From NCBI GenBank assembly GCA_018780805.1, contig JADMJD010000119.1, forward strand, positions 1 to 45,308: a DNA stretch of 45,308 nt. The letters run 5' to 3'. A model generated the notes under the pieces. The model did not search any database, was not told the DNA's origin, and worked only from the letters and a program-made list of their open reading frames with translations. This document shows, piece after piece, positions 33,507 through 42,300 of this stretch. Position 1 is the stretch's first letter. Each line of letters opens with the position of its first letter. Origin of the DNA: Rubrivivax sp. (GTDB lineage Bacteria; Pseudomonadota; Gammaproteobacteria; Burkholderiales; Burkholderiaceae_C). Both the position numbers and the translations under genes were made by a program.

Positions 33507-34808
33507 ATGGATTCCATCACCATCGCCCTGCTGGGCCTCGTCGGCATGTTCTTGCTGATGGTCGCCGGCATGCCCATCGGTTTTGCCATGCTGCTGGCTG
33601 GCGCAGTGGGCAATGCGCTCATCCTGTCCAGCGGCGCCGCCACGCACCTGCTGGCCACCAACCTCTGGGACCAGTTTTCGTCCTACGGCCTGAGCGTGGT
33701 GCCGCTGTTCGTGCTGATGGGGCAGTTTGCCTACCGCGCCGGTGTGACCGGCCGGCTGTACGCCGCGGCCTACACCTGGATGGGCCGGCTGCCCGGCGGC
33801 CTGGCCTGCACCACGGTGATGGCCTCGGCGGGTTTTTCCGCCATCTGCGGCTCCAACTCGGCCACCACCGCGACGATGGGCACGATCGCGATGCCCGAGA
33901 TGCGGCGGCGCAACTACGACCCCGCGCTGAGTGCCGGCGCCGTGGCCGTGGGCGGCACGCTGGGCGTGGTGATCCCGCCCAGCGTGGTGCTGATCGTGAT
34001 CGCGGTGCAGACCGAACAATCGCTGCTGCGATTGTTCCTGGCCAGCCTGGTGCCGGGGCTGCTGATGACGGCGCTGTTCATCGCCACCATCCTGTTCATG
34101 TGCATGCGCAAGCCCGCGCTGGGCCCGGCCGGCCCGGCCACCAGCTGGCGCGAGAAGATCGGTGCACTCGGTGGCGTGGTCGAGACCCTGCTGCTCTTCA
34201 TGCTGGTGATCGGCGGCTTGTACGCCGGCTTCTTCACACCCACTGAAGCCGGCGCGGCGGGTGCGGCCGGGGCGCTGCTCATCGGCCTGGTGCGGCGGCA
34301 GCTGAACTGGGCCAACATCGTGCTCTCGGTCGGCGAGACCCTGCGCATTTCGGCGATGGTGGTGCTGATGATCGCCGGTGCGGTGTTGTTCGGGCGTTTC
34401 CTCACCGTCTCGCGCCTGCCCTTCGAGCTGGCCGAGTGGGCCGCCGCGCTGCCGGTGTCGCCGACGCTGATCCTGCTGGTGGTGGTGGCCATCTACCTGG
34501 TGGGCGGTGCCTTGATGGACGCGCTGGGTTTCCTGGTCGTCACGACACCGATCTTCTTCCCGCTGGCGCTGACGCTGGGTTACGACCCGGTGTGGTTCAC
34601 CGTGCTGCTGACCATCGTCACCACACTCGGCGCCATCACACCGCCGGTGGGTGTGAACGTGTTCATCGTGCACGGCATCGCACCCGAGATACCGGTGCAC
34701 CGCATCTTCTGGGGTGCGGGTTATTTTGCGGCGGCCTACGTGCTGTGCATCCTGGGCATGTGGGTCTTCCCGGGCCTGGTGCTGTGGCTGCCCGGCCTGC
34801 TGCTCTGA
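33507..34808 (+). CDS. dctM: TRAP transporter large permease (second system), DctM family
   Basis: 433 residues, about 12 membrane segments. Family motifs: LLMVAGMPIGFAMLLAG, VPLFVLMGQFAYRAG, GSNSATTATMGTIAMPEMRRRNYDP, LGVVIPPSVVLIVIAV, LVGGALMDALGFLVVTTPIFFPLALTLGYDPVWF and AITPPVGVNVFIVHGIAP. The two TRAP systems in this window have DctM proteins of the same length but clearly different sequence. The next gene starts 11 bp later with GAGGAG before it. Confidence 0.93.
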   Translation: MDSITIALLGLVGMFLLMVAGMPIGFAMLLAGAVGNALILSSGAATHLLATNLWDQFSSYGLSVVPLFVLMGQFAYRAGVTGRLYAAAYTWMGRLPGGLACTTVMASAGFSAICGSNSATTATMGTIAMPEMRRRNYDPALSAGAVAVGGTLGVVIPPSVVLIVIAVQTEQSLLRLFLASLVPGLLMTALFIATILFMCMRKPALGPAGPATSWREKIGALGGVVETLLLFMLVIGGLYAGFFTPTEAGAAGAAGALLIGLVRRQLNWANIVLSVGETLRISAMVVLMIAGAVLFGRFLTVSRLPFELAEWAAALPVSPTLILLVVVAIYLVGGALMDALGFLVVTTPIFFPLALTLGYDPVWFTVLLTIVTTLGAITPPVGVNVFIVHGIAPEIPVHRIFWGAGYFAAAYVLCILGMWVFPGLVLWLPGLLL

Positions 34809-34819
34809 GGAGACTTCTG

Positions 34820-35899
34820 ATGCAGATCTGTGTTCTGGGCGGCGGCAACGGCGCCTATGCGGCTGCGGCCGACCTCAGCCACCTGGGCCACCACGTGGCG
34901 CTGTGGCGGCGTGACGCCGAAGGCCTGGCGCCGCTGCTGGCCAGCCTCACGCTGACGCTGAAGAACAGCAGTGGTGAACACCTGGTGCCATTGGCCAAGG
35001 TGACCACCGACATCGCGCAGGCCTTGCGCGGTGCGGCGCTGGTGGTGGTGCCGGTGCCGGCCTTTGCGCAGGACGACATCGCGCGGGCCATGGCGCCGCA
35101 CCTGCAGGACGGGCAGGTGATCTTCCTGCCACCCGGCACCTTCGGCAGCGTGACGATGATGCGCACGCTGCGCGCCGCCGGCTGCCGCGCCGACGTGGCC
35201 TTCGCGGAAACCGGCACCCTGCCCTGGCTGGCGCGCAAACACGGGCCCACCAGCATCAACGTCACGGTGCGTGCCACGCGGCTGCCGACCGGCATCTACC
35301 CGGCGCGGCACGCGGCGCAGGCCTTCGCCGTGCTGCGTGCGGCCTTCCCGTCGGTGGAGCCAGCGGAAGACGCGCTGGCCGGCGCGCTGCTGAACGCCGG
35401 CCCGGTGATCCACCCACCGCTGATCCTGATGAACGCCGGGCCGCTGGAACACTTCGAGCGCTGGGACATCCACAACGAAGGCACGCAGCCGTCGATCCGG
35501 CGCGTGACCAACGCGCTGGACGAAGAGCGCATCGCCGTGCGGCGGGCGCTGGGCTACAGCCACGAACATTTCCCGCTGCGCGACCACTACGAGAACGACC
35601 GCTGGATGTACGGCGACGCGCACCGCCAGCTGGTGAAAAGTGGCGACTGGCGCGAGCACATCCCCCTGCTGCAGCACCGCTACATGCTGGAAGACGTGCA
35701 CATGGGCCTGGCCTTTTTGGTCTCGGTGGGCGCCTGGGCCGGGGTGGAGACACCGGTGGCGGCGGGCTTGCTGGCCATCGCCGGCGCGATCTGCGGGCAG
35801 GACCTGCGCCAGGGCCCGCGCACGCTGGGCGGCCTGGGCCTGGCGGGCTTGAGCTCGGCAGCGATGAAGGCACTGCTGAGCGAAGGCGAACCGACATGA
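34820..35899 (+). CDS. NAD/NADP octopine/nopaline dehydrogenase family protein
   Basis: 359 residues. The N-terminal Rossmann fold begins MQICVLGGGNGAYAAAADLSHLGHHVALW (GGGNGA) and the C-terminal octopine dehydrogenase domain (about 185-335) has NAGPVIHPPLILMNAG and the helical RRVTNALDEERIAVRRALG. The family oxidises or forms opines from an amino acid and a 2-oxo acid, but many bacterial members act on other substrates. The start at 34820 is preceded by GAGGAG, and its stop overlaps the next start (ATGA). With IorAB and TRAP nearby it may process the imported acid. Substrate unknown. Confidence 0.82.
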   Translation: MQICVLGGGNGAYAAAADLSHLGHHVALWRRDAEGLAPLLASLTLTLKNSSGEHLVPLAKVTTDIAQALRGAALVVVPVPAFAQDDIARAMAPHLQDGQVIFLPPGTFGSVTMMRTLRAAGCRADVAFAETGTLPWLARKHGPTSINVTVRATRLPTGIYPARHAAQAFAVLRAAFPSVEPAEDALAGALLNAGPVIHPPLILMNAGPLEHFERWDIHNEGTQPSIRRVTNALDEERIAVRRALGYSHEHFPLRDHYENDRWMYGDAHRQLVKSGDWREHIPLLQHRYMLEDVHMGLAFLVSVGAWAGVETPVAAGLLAIAGAICGQDLRQGPRTLGGLGLAGLSSAAMKALLSEGEPT

Positions 35900-36915
35900 C
35901 CACGCTGGTGGCAGCACTGGGCGCCGGCCGCATGGGCCGCGGCATTGCGCTGTGTTACGCCGCGGCCGGCCAGCGGGTGCTGCTGCTGGACAGCAAACCA
36001 CGCGGCGCGGATGCGTTTAATGCCTTGCGCCACCAGGCGCTGGACGACATCCGCAGCCAGGCCACGGCGCTGGTGGACCTGGGCCTGGTGCCGGCCGCCA
36101 CGGTGGACCACATCGTCGCGCGTGTGCAGGTGGCTGGCCGCGACGAGGCGGCCACGCTGCTGCCGCAGGTCGGCCTGCTGTTCGAAGGAGTGCCCGAGGT
36201 GATGGACAACAAGGCCGAAGCGCTGGCGTTTGCAGCGGTGCACATGGCAGCGGACGCGATCATCGCCTCCACCTCGTCGACGTTTCTCTCGACCACGCTG
36301 GCCGGCATGGTGGCCGGGCCGGAGCGGTTTCTGAACGCACACTGGCTGAACCCGGCGCACCTGATCCCGCTGGTCGAGGTGTCACCGCACCCGGGCACCG
36401 CCCCCGAGGTCACCGCGCGGCTGCGCGAACTGCTGACCCGCATCGGCAAGGTGCCGGTGTTGTGCAGCGCGACGCCGGGCTACATCGTGCCGCGGCTGCA
36501 GGTGCTGATCATGAACGAAGCCGCGCGCATGATCGAAAGCGGCGCCGCCACCGCCGAAGACATCGACCTCGCGATCCGCACGGGCTTCGGCCTGCGCTAC
36601 GCGGCGATGGGCGTGGTGGAGTTCATCGACGTCGGTGGCAACGACATCCTGTTCCACGCCAGCCGCTACCTGGCCGAGGCGTTGAACGACCAGCGCTACG
36701 CCAGCCCGCCCATCATCGGTGAGTACATGGCCAGCAACCGCAACGGCCTGCGCAGCGGCCAGGGCTTCTACGACTGGACGCAGCGCGACGTGCCGGCCTA
36801 CCGGCGCGAGAGCACGGCGCGCTTCGTAGCGCTGCTGCAGACCGCAGGGCGGCTGCCGATGCTGGCGGACGCTGTTGCGGTCACCCCGACACCAGCGCCG
36901 CCGCCACCGCCTTGA
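35896..36915 (+). CDS. 3-hydroxyacyl-CoA dehydrogenase family protein
   Basis: 339 residues. NAD-binding fold with GAGRMGRGIALCYAAAGQRVLLLDSKP at the start, PEVMDNKAEALAF, an S-S-T-S-x-x-x-x-T-x-L segment and LNAHWLNPAHLIPLVEVSPHP with the catalytic His and nearby Asn-Pro of the family. The C-terminal dimerisation domain (about 190-315) has GYIVPRLQVLIMNEAARMIESGAATAEDIDLAIRTGFGLRYAAMG, and NGLRSGQGFYDW is the usual end motif. Could act on 3-hydroxybutyryl-CoA-like or L-gulonate-like substrates. The last 11 codons overlap the LysR gene on the other strand and give a Pro-rich tail (VTPTPAPPPPP). Confidence 0.85.
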   Translation: MTTLVAALGAGRMGRGIALCYAAAGQRVLLLDSKPRGADAFNALRHQALDDIRSQATALVDLGLVPAATVDHIVARVQVAGRDEAATLLPQVGLLFEGVPEVMDNKAEALAFAAVHMAADAIIASTSSTFLSTTLAGMVAGPERFLNAHWLNPAHLIPLVEVSPHPGTAPEVTARLRELLTRIGKVPVLCSATPGYIVPRLQVLIMNEAARMIESGAATAEDIDLAIRTGFGLRYAAMGVVEFIDVGGNDILFHASRYLAEALNDQRYASPPIIGEYMASNRNGLRSGQGFYDWTQRDVPAYRRESTARFVALLQTAGRLPMLADAVAVTPTPAPPPPP

Positions 36916-37798
36916 GCTGCTCCAGCAGCTGACGCGCCGCCGGGCTCAGCGAGCCGCGCCGCCGGCGTGTGATGCCGACCCAGCGGGTCCAGTCGGGGCC
37001 GGCCACGTTCAGCGTCACCAGCTGCCCGGCGCTGCGCTCCCAGTGGATCAGCTCTTCGGGGATGAAGGTCAGCGTGTCGCTGTGCATCACGAGTGACTTC
37101 ATCAGCACCGTGGAGGTGGTCTCCACCGCGGCGGTGGGCGGCTCCAGCTGCTGCGCGCGGAACAGGTCGTCGAAGGCCAGGCGCTCCAGCTCGCGCCGGC
37201 GCGGCAGCACCCAGCGCGCCTTCAGCAGTTCGGCCACCGGCACCTGGCGCCGCCGCGCCAGCGGGTGGCCGGCGCGGGCCACCACGGCGCCGGCTTCGGC
37301 GTACAGGCGCTCGTGCATCAGCGCAGGGTCGGCGGCCGAGCCGGCCGGCGGCGGCACGGAGGACAGCGCAAAGTCCACCTCGCCCTGGCGCACCATGGGC
37401 ATCAGCGCTTCGTTCAGCCCGTAGAGCACGGTCACCCGCAGATCGGGGTGGGACTCGGCCAATGCCAGCAGCGCCTGCGGCAGCAGCCGCGTGGCCTCGG
37501 TCGGGCCGCAGCCCAGCAGCACATGGCCGCTGCTGGCGCCCTTGAGCGCCTCGATCTGCGCCACCGCGTTGCGCAGCTCGGCTTCGACCACCAGGCCATG
37601 GTCGATCAGCGCCTCGCCGAAGGGCGTGGGCGCGACGCCGAAGCGGCCACGTTCCAGCAGGCGCACACCCAGCGAACTCTCCAGCGCCTTCAGGCCCTTG
37701 GACAGCGCCGGCTGCGTCAGCCCCAGCTCGTCCGCCGCCGCCGTGAGGTTGCCCAGCCGCGCCGCGGCCAGGAACATTTGCATTTTTCGATAGTCCAT
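36881..37798 (-). CDS. LysR-family transcriptional regulator
   Basis: 305 residues. The N-terminal winged HTH (about 1-60) has MQMFLAAARLGNLTAAADELGLTQPALSKGLKALESSLGVRLLERGRFGVAPTPFG, the classic LysR helix-turn-helix. The C-terminal substrate-binding domain spans about 90-295 (GHVLLGCGPTEATRLLPQALLALAESHPDLRVTVLYG ... VDFALSS). The ATG at 37798 gives MDYRKMQMF. It is divergent from the Rieske oxygenase with about 100 bp between starts, so it probably regulates it. Its 3' end overlaps the 3-hydroxyacyl-CoA dehydrogenase gene by 35 bp in opposite orientation. The effector is unknown. Confidence 0.92.
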   Translation of the reverse strand: MDYRKMQMFLAAARLGNLTAAADELGLTQPALSKGLKALESSLGVRLLERGRFGVAPTPFGEALIDHGLVVEAELRNAVAQIEALKGASSGHVLLGCGPTEATRLLPQALLALAESHPDLRVTVLYGLNEALMPMVRQGEVDFALSSVPPPAGSAADPALMHERLYAEAGAVVARAGHPLARRRQVPVAELLKARWVLPRRRELERLAFDDLFRAQQLEPPTAAVETTSTVLMKSLVMHSDTLTFIPEELIHWERSAGQLVTLNVAGPDWTRWVGITRRRRGSLSPAARQLLEQLKAVAAALVSG

Positions 37799-37828
37799 AA
37801 CCGATGGTAATGAAACTTGTATGGCAGG

Positions 37829-37857
37829 TTGTTGGCGGGGAAGACCGCGCTTGTTAT
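37829..37857 (+). promoter_or_regulatory. Candidate promoter of the Rieske dioxygenase operon
   Basis: TTGTTG (37829-37834), a 17-base spacer and TGTTAT (37852-37857), 45 bp before the ATG. The LysR gene starts only 31 bp upstream of this -35 on the other strand, so a LysR-type operator should lie in 37799-37830; a CCAT-N5-ATGG dyad (37795-37807) is visible there but is short. Confidence 0.45.
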
Positions 37858-37901
37858 CGTGGATCAAACCTTGCCCCCAGCCCCTCGCCAGGAGTCTTCA
37901 G

Positions 37902-39239
37902 ATGCCCACCCTAGCCATCGACCAGCTCGTGCAACCCGACCGGGTGCACCGCAGCGTCTACACCGACCCCGCGCTCTTCGAGATCGAGATGGAACACATC
38001 TGGGAGAAGACCTGGGTGTATTGCGGCCACGAATCGCAGCTGCCGAAGACGGGTGACTACCACACGCTGCAGATCGGCCGCCAGCCGATGGTGATGGTGC
38101 GGCATCAAGACGGCGCGGTGCGTGTGCTCTACAACCGCTGCCCGCACCGCGGGGTGCAGCTCTGCGGCAACCACAGTGGCAACACCGGCAAAGGGTTTGT
38201 CTGCTCGTACCACGCCTGGAGCTTCCACCTCGATGGCAAGGTGCGCGCGATCCCGCTGATGCAGGGTTACGAAGGCACGAACCTGAACCTGCAGGACCCG
38301 GATTGCAGCATGAAGGCCGCGGCGCGCGTGGACAGCTACCGCGGCTTTGTCTTCGCCAGCCTCAGCGCCGAAGGCCCCCCCCTGCTGGACTTCCTGGGCG
38401 AAGCCAAGATCGCCTTCGACGACATGTGCGACCGCTCGCCCGTGGGCGAGGTGGAGGTGGTGCCCGTGTGCCACCGTGTCGTGCAGCACTCGAACTGGAA
38501 GTTCTTCATGGAGAACCAGCTCGATGCGCTGCACCCCTCGGTGACGCACCAGTCCACCGGCGTGCCGGCGCGGCGCGTGGAGCAGCGCGTGAAGAAGGAA
38601 GAAGGCGCAGCGCCGCTGTTCTTCCATTACCTGTCGGCCTTTTCCACCAGCTTCGACCAGTGGGACCAGGTGCAGACCGTCAACTTTCCGCATGGCCACG
38701 GCATCCTGAAGGCCTACATGGGCCTGCGCCCCACCGACCCCGACACGGTGGAGTACGAAGGCATCATGAAACAGGCCTACGGCGAGGAGAAGGCCGAGGA
38801 GTACCTGTCGCGCAGCATCCACCATGTGCTGGTGTACCCGTACCTGTCGGTGCAATCCCCGCTTCAGCAGCTGCGCTGTCTGCGCCCGCTGGCGGCCGAC
38901 AAGACACTCTCGGAGATCTGGCACTTCCGCCTCAAGGGCGCACCCGAAGCCATCTACCGGCGGGCGCTGTGGTACTTCAACCTCGTCAACTCACCGGCCA
39001 CGCTGATCAACGCCGACGACCTGGAAAACTGGACCAAGGGCCAGTGGGGCCTGCAGGCGGCCAAGGCCGGTGAGTGGGTGAGCTTCCACCGCAACCACGG
39101 CGGCGACGAACTGCGCGACGGTGTGCGCTATTCGAACAAGGGCACGTCCGAGGTCGTGATGCGCAGCCAGTTCCTGGCCTGGAAGGACTACATGGCCCCG
39201 GCGCTGGCGGCCCGGGTCAGCACCGTCACCACCGCCTGA
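37902..39239 (+). CDS. Rieske non-heme iron dioxygenase, alpha subunit
   Basis: 445 residues. The Rieske [2Fe-2S] domain has C80-P-H82 and C101-S-Y-H104 (RCPHRGVQLCGN and VCSYHAWSF). The catalytic domain shows the 2-His-1-carboxylate site: D208 (bridging), H211 and H216 in NQLDALHPSVTH, with a likely Asp ligand in NADDLENW. It dihydroxylates or hydroxylates an aromatic ring in the cytoplasm using electrons from a ferredoxin and reductase, neither of which is next to it. GGAG at 37891-37894 precedes the ATG at 37902. The substrate cannot be read from sequence; the CoA-aromatic operon downstream suggests an aromatic acid or amine. Confidence 0.9.
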   Translation: MPTLAIDQLVQPDRVHRSVYTDPALFEIEMEHIWEKTWVYCGHESQLPKTGDYHTLQIGRQPMVMVRHQDGAVRVLYNRCPHRGVQLCGNHSGNTGKGFVCSYHAWSFHLDGKVRAIPLMQGYEGTNLNLQDPDCSMKAAARVDSYRGFVFASLSAEGPPLLDFLGEAKIAFDDMCDRSPVGEVEVVPVCHRVVQHSNWKFFMENQLDALHPSVTHQSTGVPARRVEQRVKKEEGAAPLFFHYLSAFSTSFDQWDQVQTVNFPHGHGILKAYMGLRPTDPDTVEYEGIMKQAYGEEKAEEYLSRSIHHVLVYPYLSVQSPLQQLRCLRPLAADKTLSEIWHFRLKGAPEAIYRRALWYFNLVNSPATLINADDLENWTKGQWGLQAAKAGEWVSFHRNHGGDELRDGVRYSNKGTSEVVMRSQFLAWKDYMAPALAARVSTVTTA

Positions 39240-39250
39240 GGAGCGCGAAC

Positions 39251-39877
39251 ATGAGCGAATTGAACGTCAAGAACGCGCTGGCCACCGGGGTGGTCTTCGA
39301 GGCCATCGAGTCGATGACCGGTGCCGACTCCATCGCACCGGACCACATGGGCCGCGGCGCGCGCCCGGCCACCGGTTATGTGCCGCAGGGTGTGGCCGTC
39401 ACGCCAGTGCAGCAGCAGGAGTTCGAGCAGTTGCTCTACCGCCAGGCGGCGATGCTGGACGCCAAGCGCTGGGCCGACTGGCGGGATTGTTTTGCCAACG
39501 ACGGCGTGTACTGGATGCCGGCCGCCCCGGAGCAGACCGACTGGATGAGCCAGCCCTCCATCTTTGCCGAAGACAGGCTGCTGATGGAGGTGCGTTTGGG
39601 CCGGCTGCAGCACCCGAACGCCTGGTCGCAGGCGGCGGCCTGGCACACCAACCACCTGGTGGGCAACGTCGTGGTCGAGGCGATCGGCGAAGACCACGCC
39701 GAGCTCTACGCCCGCTTCCAGCTGATGGAGGTGCGGCGCGACAACGTGCGCCATTTCGGCGGCAGCTACCGGCACTCGCTGGTGCGGCAAGATGGGCAGT
39801 GGCGCATCCGGTTGCAGCGCGTGGACCTGATGAACGGCCAGGCCGCTTACGACTACGTGATCCAGGCCTGGATCTGA
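39251..39877 (+). CDS. Rieske dioxygenase beta subunit (SnoaL/NTF2-like)
   Basis: 208 residues; the small structural subunit of an aromatic-ring-hydroxylating dioxygenase. The first 45 residues are an extension before a cone-shaped alpha-beta fold: [41 protein letters not shown], then [30 protein letters not shown] and [45 protein letters not shown], the standard pattern of beta subunits. It starts 11 bp after the alpha subunit. It completes an alpha-beta pair; no electron-transfer gene follows. Confidence 0.88.
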   Translation: MSELNVKNALATGVVFEAIESMTGADSIAPDHMGRGARPATGYVPQGVAVTPVQQQEFEQLLYRQAAMLDAKRWADWRDCFANDGVYWMPAAPEQTDWMSQPSIFAEDRLLMEVRLGRLQHPNAWSQAAAWHTNHLVGNVVVEAIGEDHAELYARFQLMEVRRDNVRHFGGSYRHSLVRQDGQWRIRLQRVDLMNGQAAYDYVIQAWI

Positions 39878-39909
39878 CCCAGAGACTGACCCCGGATTGA
39901 CCCGGGGAC

Positions 39910-39937
39910 TTGACAGGAGATGCTTTAAGTCTAAAGT
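39910..39937 (+). promoter_or_regulatory. Promoter of the CoA-aromatic operon
   Basis: TTGACA (39910-39915) and TAAAGT (39932-39937) with a 16-base spacer; a variant -10 AAGTAT (39934-39939, spacer 18) is possible. The ATG of the hydroxylase is 40 bases downstream. Confidence 0.65.
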
Positions 39938-39946
39938 ATCTCCTGT
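39913..39946. promoter_or_regulatory. 34-bp palindrome overlapping the promoter, candidate MarR operator
   Basis: ACAGGAGAT at 39913-39921 is answered by ATCTCCTGT at 39938-39946, and inside it CTTTA (39923-39927) faces TAAAG (39932-39936) across AGTC. The dyad begins inside the -35 and covers the spacer and -10, the position expected for a repressor. The MarR gene at 43139 in the same operon is the best candidate binder. Confidence 0.7.
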
Positions 39947-39977
39947 TGTTTCCCGTGCTGTCTTCCGGAGTCCTGGC

Positions 39978-42296
39978 ATGAAGATCGTCTGCATCGGCGG
40001 TGGCCCCGCCGGCCTGTACTTTGCACTGCTGATGAAGCAGCTGGACCCGGCGCATGACATCACGGTGGTCGAACGCAACCGGCCCTACGACACCTTCGGC
40101 TGGGGCGTGGTGTTCTCCGACGCGACCATGGACAACATGCGCGAGTGGGACCCGGTCACCGCCGCACAGATCCAGCAGGCCTTCAACCACTGGGACGACA
40201 TCGAGCTGCAGATCAAGGGCCGCACGATCCGCTCGGGCGGCCATGGCTTCGTGGGCATCGGGCGCAAGAAGCTGCTGAACATCCTGCAGGCGCGCTGCGA
40301 GCAGCTGGACGTGAAGCTGGTGTTCGAGACCGAAGCCGACTCCGACGCCGACTACCCGGACGCCGACCTCGTGATCGCCAGCGACGGCATCAACTCGCGC
40401 ATCCGCAGCAAGTACGCGGCCAGCTTCCAGCCCGACATCGTCACGCGGCCCAACCGCTTCATCTGGCTGGGCACGCACAAGCTGTACGACGCCTTCACCT
40501 TCCTGTTCGAAAAAACCGAACATGGCTGGTTCCAGGCCCATGTCTACAAGTTCGACGACCAGACCACCACCTTCATCGTCGAATGCCCGGAGCATGTCTG
40601 GCTGGCCCATGGCCTGGACCAGGCCGACCCGGACCAGTCCATCGCGTTTTGCGAAAAGGTGTTTGCCAGCAACCTGCAGGGCGCCAAGCTGATGAGCAAC
40701 GCGCGCCATTTGCGCGGGTCGGCCTGGCTGAACTTCCAGCGCATCACCTGCGAACAATGGTCGCTGCACAACGGCCGTTCGCATGTGGTGCTGATGGGCG
40801 ATGCGGTGCACACGGCGCACTTCGCGATCGGCTCGGGCACCAAACTCGCCATCGAAGACGCGATCGAATTGACGCGCCAGTTCAAGGAACAAGGCGATTC
40901 GCCTGAGCACATCCCGGCCGTGCTGGCGCGTTACCAGGCGCTGCGGCGCGTGGACGTGCTGCGCCTGCAGAACGCGGCCTGGAACGCGATGGAGTGGTTC
41001 GAGGTCTGCGGCGAACGTTATTGCGACCAGTTGGAACCCGAGCAGTTCATGTACTCCATGCTCACGCGCAGCCAGCGCATCAGCCACGAGAACCTGCGCC
41101 TGCGCGACAAGGCATGGCTGGACGGTTACGAGCGGTGGCTGGCCGCACGTGCGGGTGTCGACAGCGCTGCGGCCATCCCCCCGATGTTCACGCCGTACAC
41201 GCTGCGCTCGGTGACGCTGAAGAACCGCGTCGTGGTGTCGCCGATGGCGCAGTACCGCTGCGTGGATGGCCTGCCGGGTGATTGGCACCTGGTGCACCTG
41301 GGCGCCCGCGCGCAAGGCGGCGCTGGCCTGGTGATGGCCGAGATGACCTGCACCAGCGCCGACGCGCGCATCACCCCGGGCTGCCCCGGCTTGTGGAACG
41401 ATGCGCAGCGCGACGCCTGGGCCCGCATCGTGCAACACGTGCACACCGAGAGCGACGCGAAGATCGGCCTGCAGATCGGCCACGCCGGCCCCAAGGGCTC
41501 GACCAACGCGCCCTGGGACCACACGGGTGCCGACCGCCCGCTGCCCGGTGGGAAGGATGGCAACTGGCCGCTGCTGAGCGCCTCCGCCCTGCCCTACCTG
41601 CCCGACGGCGACGTGCCGGCCGCGATGACCCGCGCCGACATGGACCGTGTGCGCGAGGACTTCGTGCGCAGCACACGCTACGCGGCCGAAGCCGGCTTCG
41701 ACTGGCTGGAACTGCACTGCGCACACGGTTACCTGCTGTCCAGCTTCCTGTCGCCGCTGACCAACCGGCGTGAAGACGACTACGGCGGCTCGCTGGCCAA
41801 GCGCCTGCGTTACCCGCTGGAGGTGTTTGCCGCGGTGCGTGCGGCCTGGCCGGCGCACCTGCCGATGTCGGTGCGCATCTCGGCACACGACTGGGTGCCG
41901 GGCGGCATGACACCGGCCGACGCGGTGGAGGTCGCGCGCGCCTTCAAGGCCGCGGGCGCCGACATGATCGATTGTTCGTCGGGCCAGGTCAGTGCCCAGC
42001 AGAAGCCCACCTACGGCCGCATGTACCAGACGCCGTTTGCCGACCGCATCCGCCAGGAAGCCGGCATTCCGACCATGGCCGTGGGGGCGATCAGCGAAGC
42101 CGACCACGTGAACAGCATCATCGCCTCGGGCCGCGCCGACCTGTGCGCCGTGGCCCGCCCGCACCTGGCCAACCCGGCCTGGACGCTGACCGAAGCGGCG
42201 AAGATCGGCTACACCGGCCTCACCTGGCCCGCGCCCTACCGCGCCGGCAAGTCGCAGATGGAAGCGCTGTTCCAGCGCGCACAGGCGCAGGGCTGA
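39978..42296 (+). CDS. Flavin monooxygenase/old yellow enzyme fusion (2-aminobenzoyl-CoA or salicylyl-CoA hydroxylase type)
   Basis: 772 residues in two parts. Residues 1-400 are an aromatic hydroxylase with the FAD dinucleotide-binding site G7-G-G-P-A-G12 ([14 protein letters not shown]) and the second FAD motif [26 protein letters not shown]. From about 403 an old yellow enzyme domain follows ([91 protein letters not shown]). This order and length match 2-aminobenzoyl-CoA monooxygenase/reductase (AbmA-type) and salicylyl-CoA 5-hydroxylase/oxidoreductase. ATG 39978 starts the FAD motif directly. It is the first gene of the CoA-dependent operon; choosing between the two substrates needs the missing ligase gene. 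Confidence 0.88.
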   Translation: MKIVCIGGGPAGLYFALLMKQLDPAHDITVVERNRPYDTFGWGVVFSDATMDNMREWDPVTAAQIQQAFNHWDDIELQIKGRTIRSGGHGFVGIGRKKLLNILQARCEQLDVKLVFETEADSDADYPDADLVIASDGINSRIRSKYAASFQPDIVTRPNRFIWLGTHKLYDAFTFLFEKTEHGWFQAHVYKFDDQTTTFIVECPEHVWLAHGLDQADPDQSIAFCEKVFASNLQGAKLMSNARHLRGSAWLNFQRITCEQWSLHNGRSHVVLMGDAVHTAHFAIGSGTKLAIEDAIELTRQFKEQGDSPEHIPAVLARYQALRRVDVLRLQNAAWNAMEWFEVCGERYCDQLEPEQFMYSMLTRSQRISHENLRLRDKAWLDGYERWLAARAGVDSAAAIPPMFTPYTLRSVTLKNRVVVSPMAQYRCVDGLPGDWHLVHLGARAQGGAGLVMAEMTCTSADARITPGCPGLWNDAQRDAWARIVQHVHTESDAKIGLQIGHAGPKGSTNAPWDHTGADRPLPGGKDGNWPLLSASALPYLPDGDVPAAMTRADMDRVREDFVRSTRYAAEAGFDWLELHCAHGYLLSSFLSPLTNRREDDYGGSLAKRLRYPLEVFAAVRAAWPAHLPMSVRISAHDWVPGGMTPADAVEVARAFKAAGADMIDCSSGQVSAQQKPTYGRMYQTPFADRIRQEAGIPTMAVGAISEADHVNSIIASGRADLCAVARPHLANPAWTLTEAAKIGYTGLTWPAPYRAGKSQMEALFQRAQAQG

Positions 42297-42300
42297 GGCC

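Noticed and set aside
37795..37807. CCAT-N5-ATGG as the LysR operator
   Set aside because: The dyad is too short to call; it is only mentioned as a possibility in the promoter entry.
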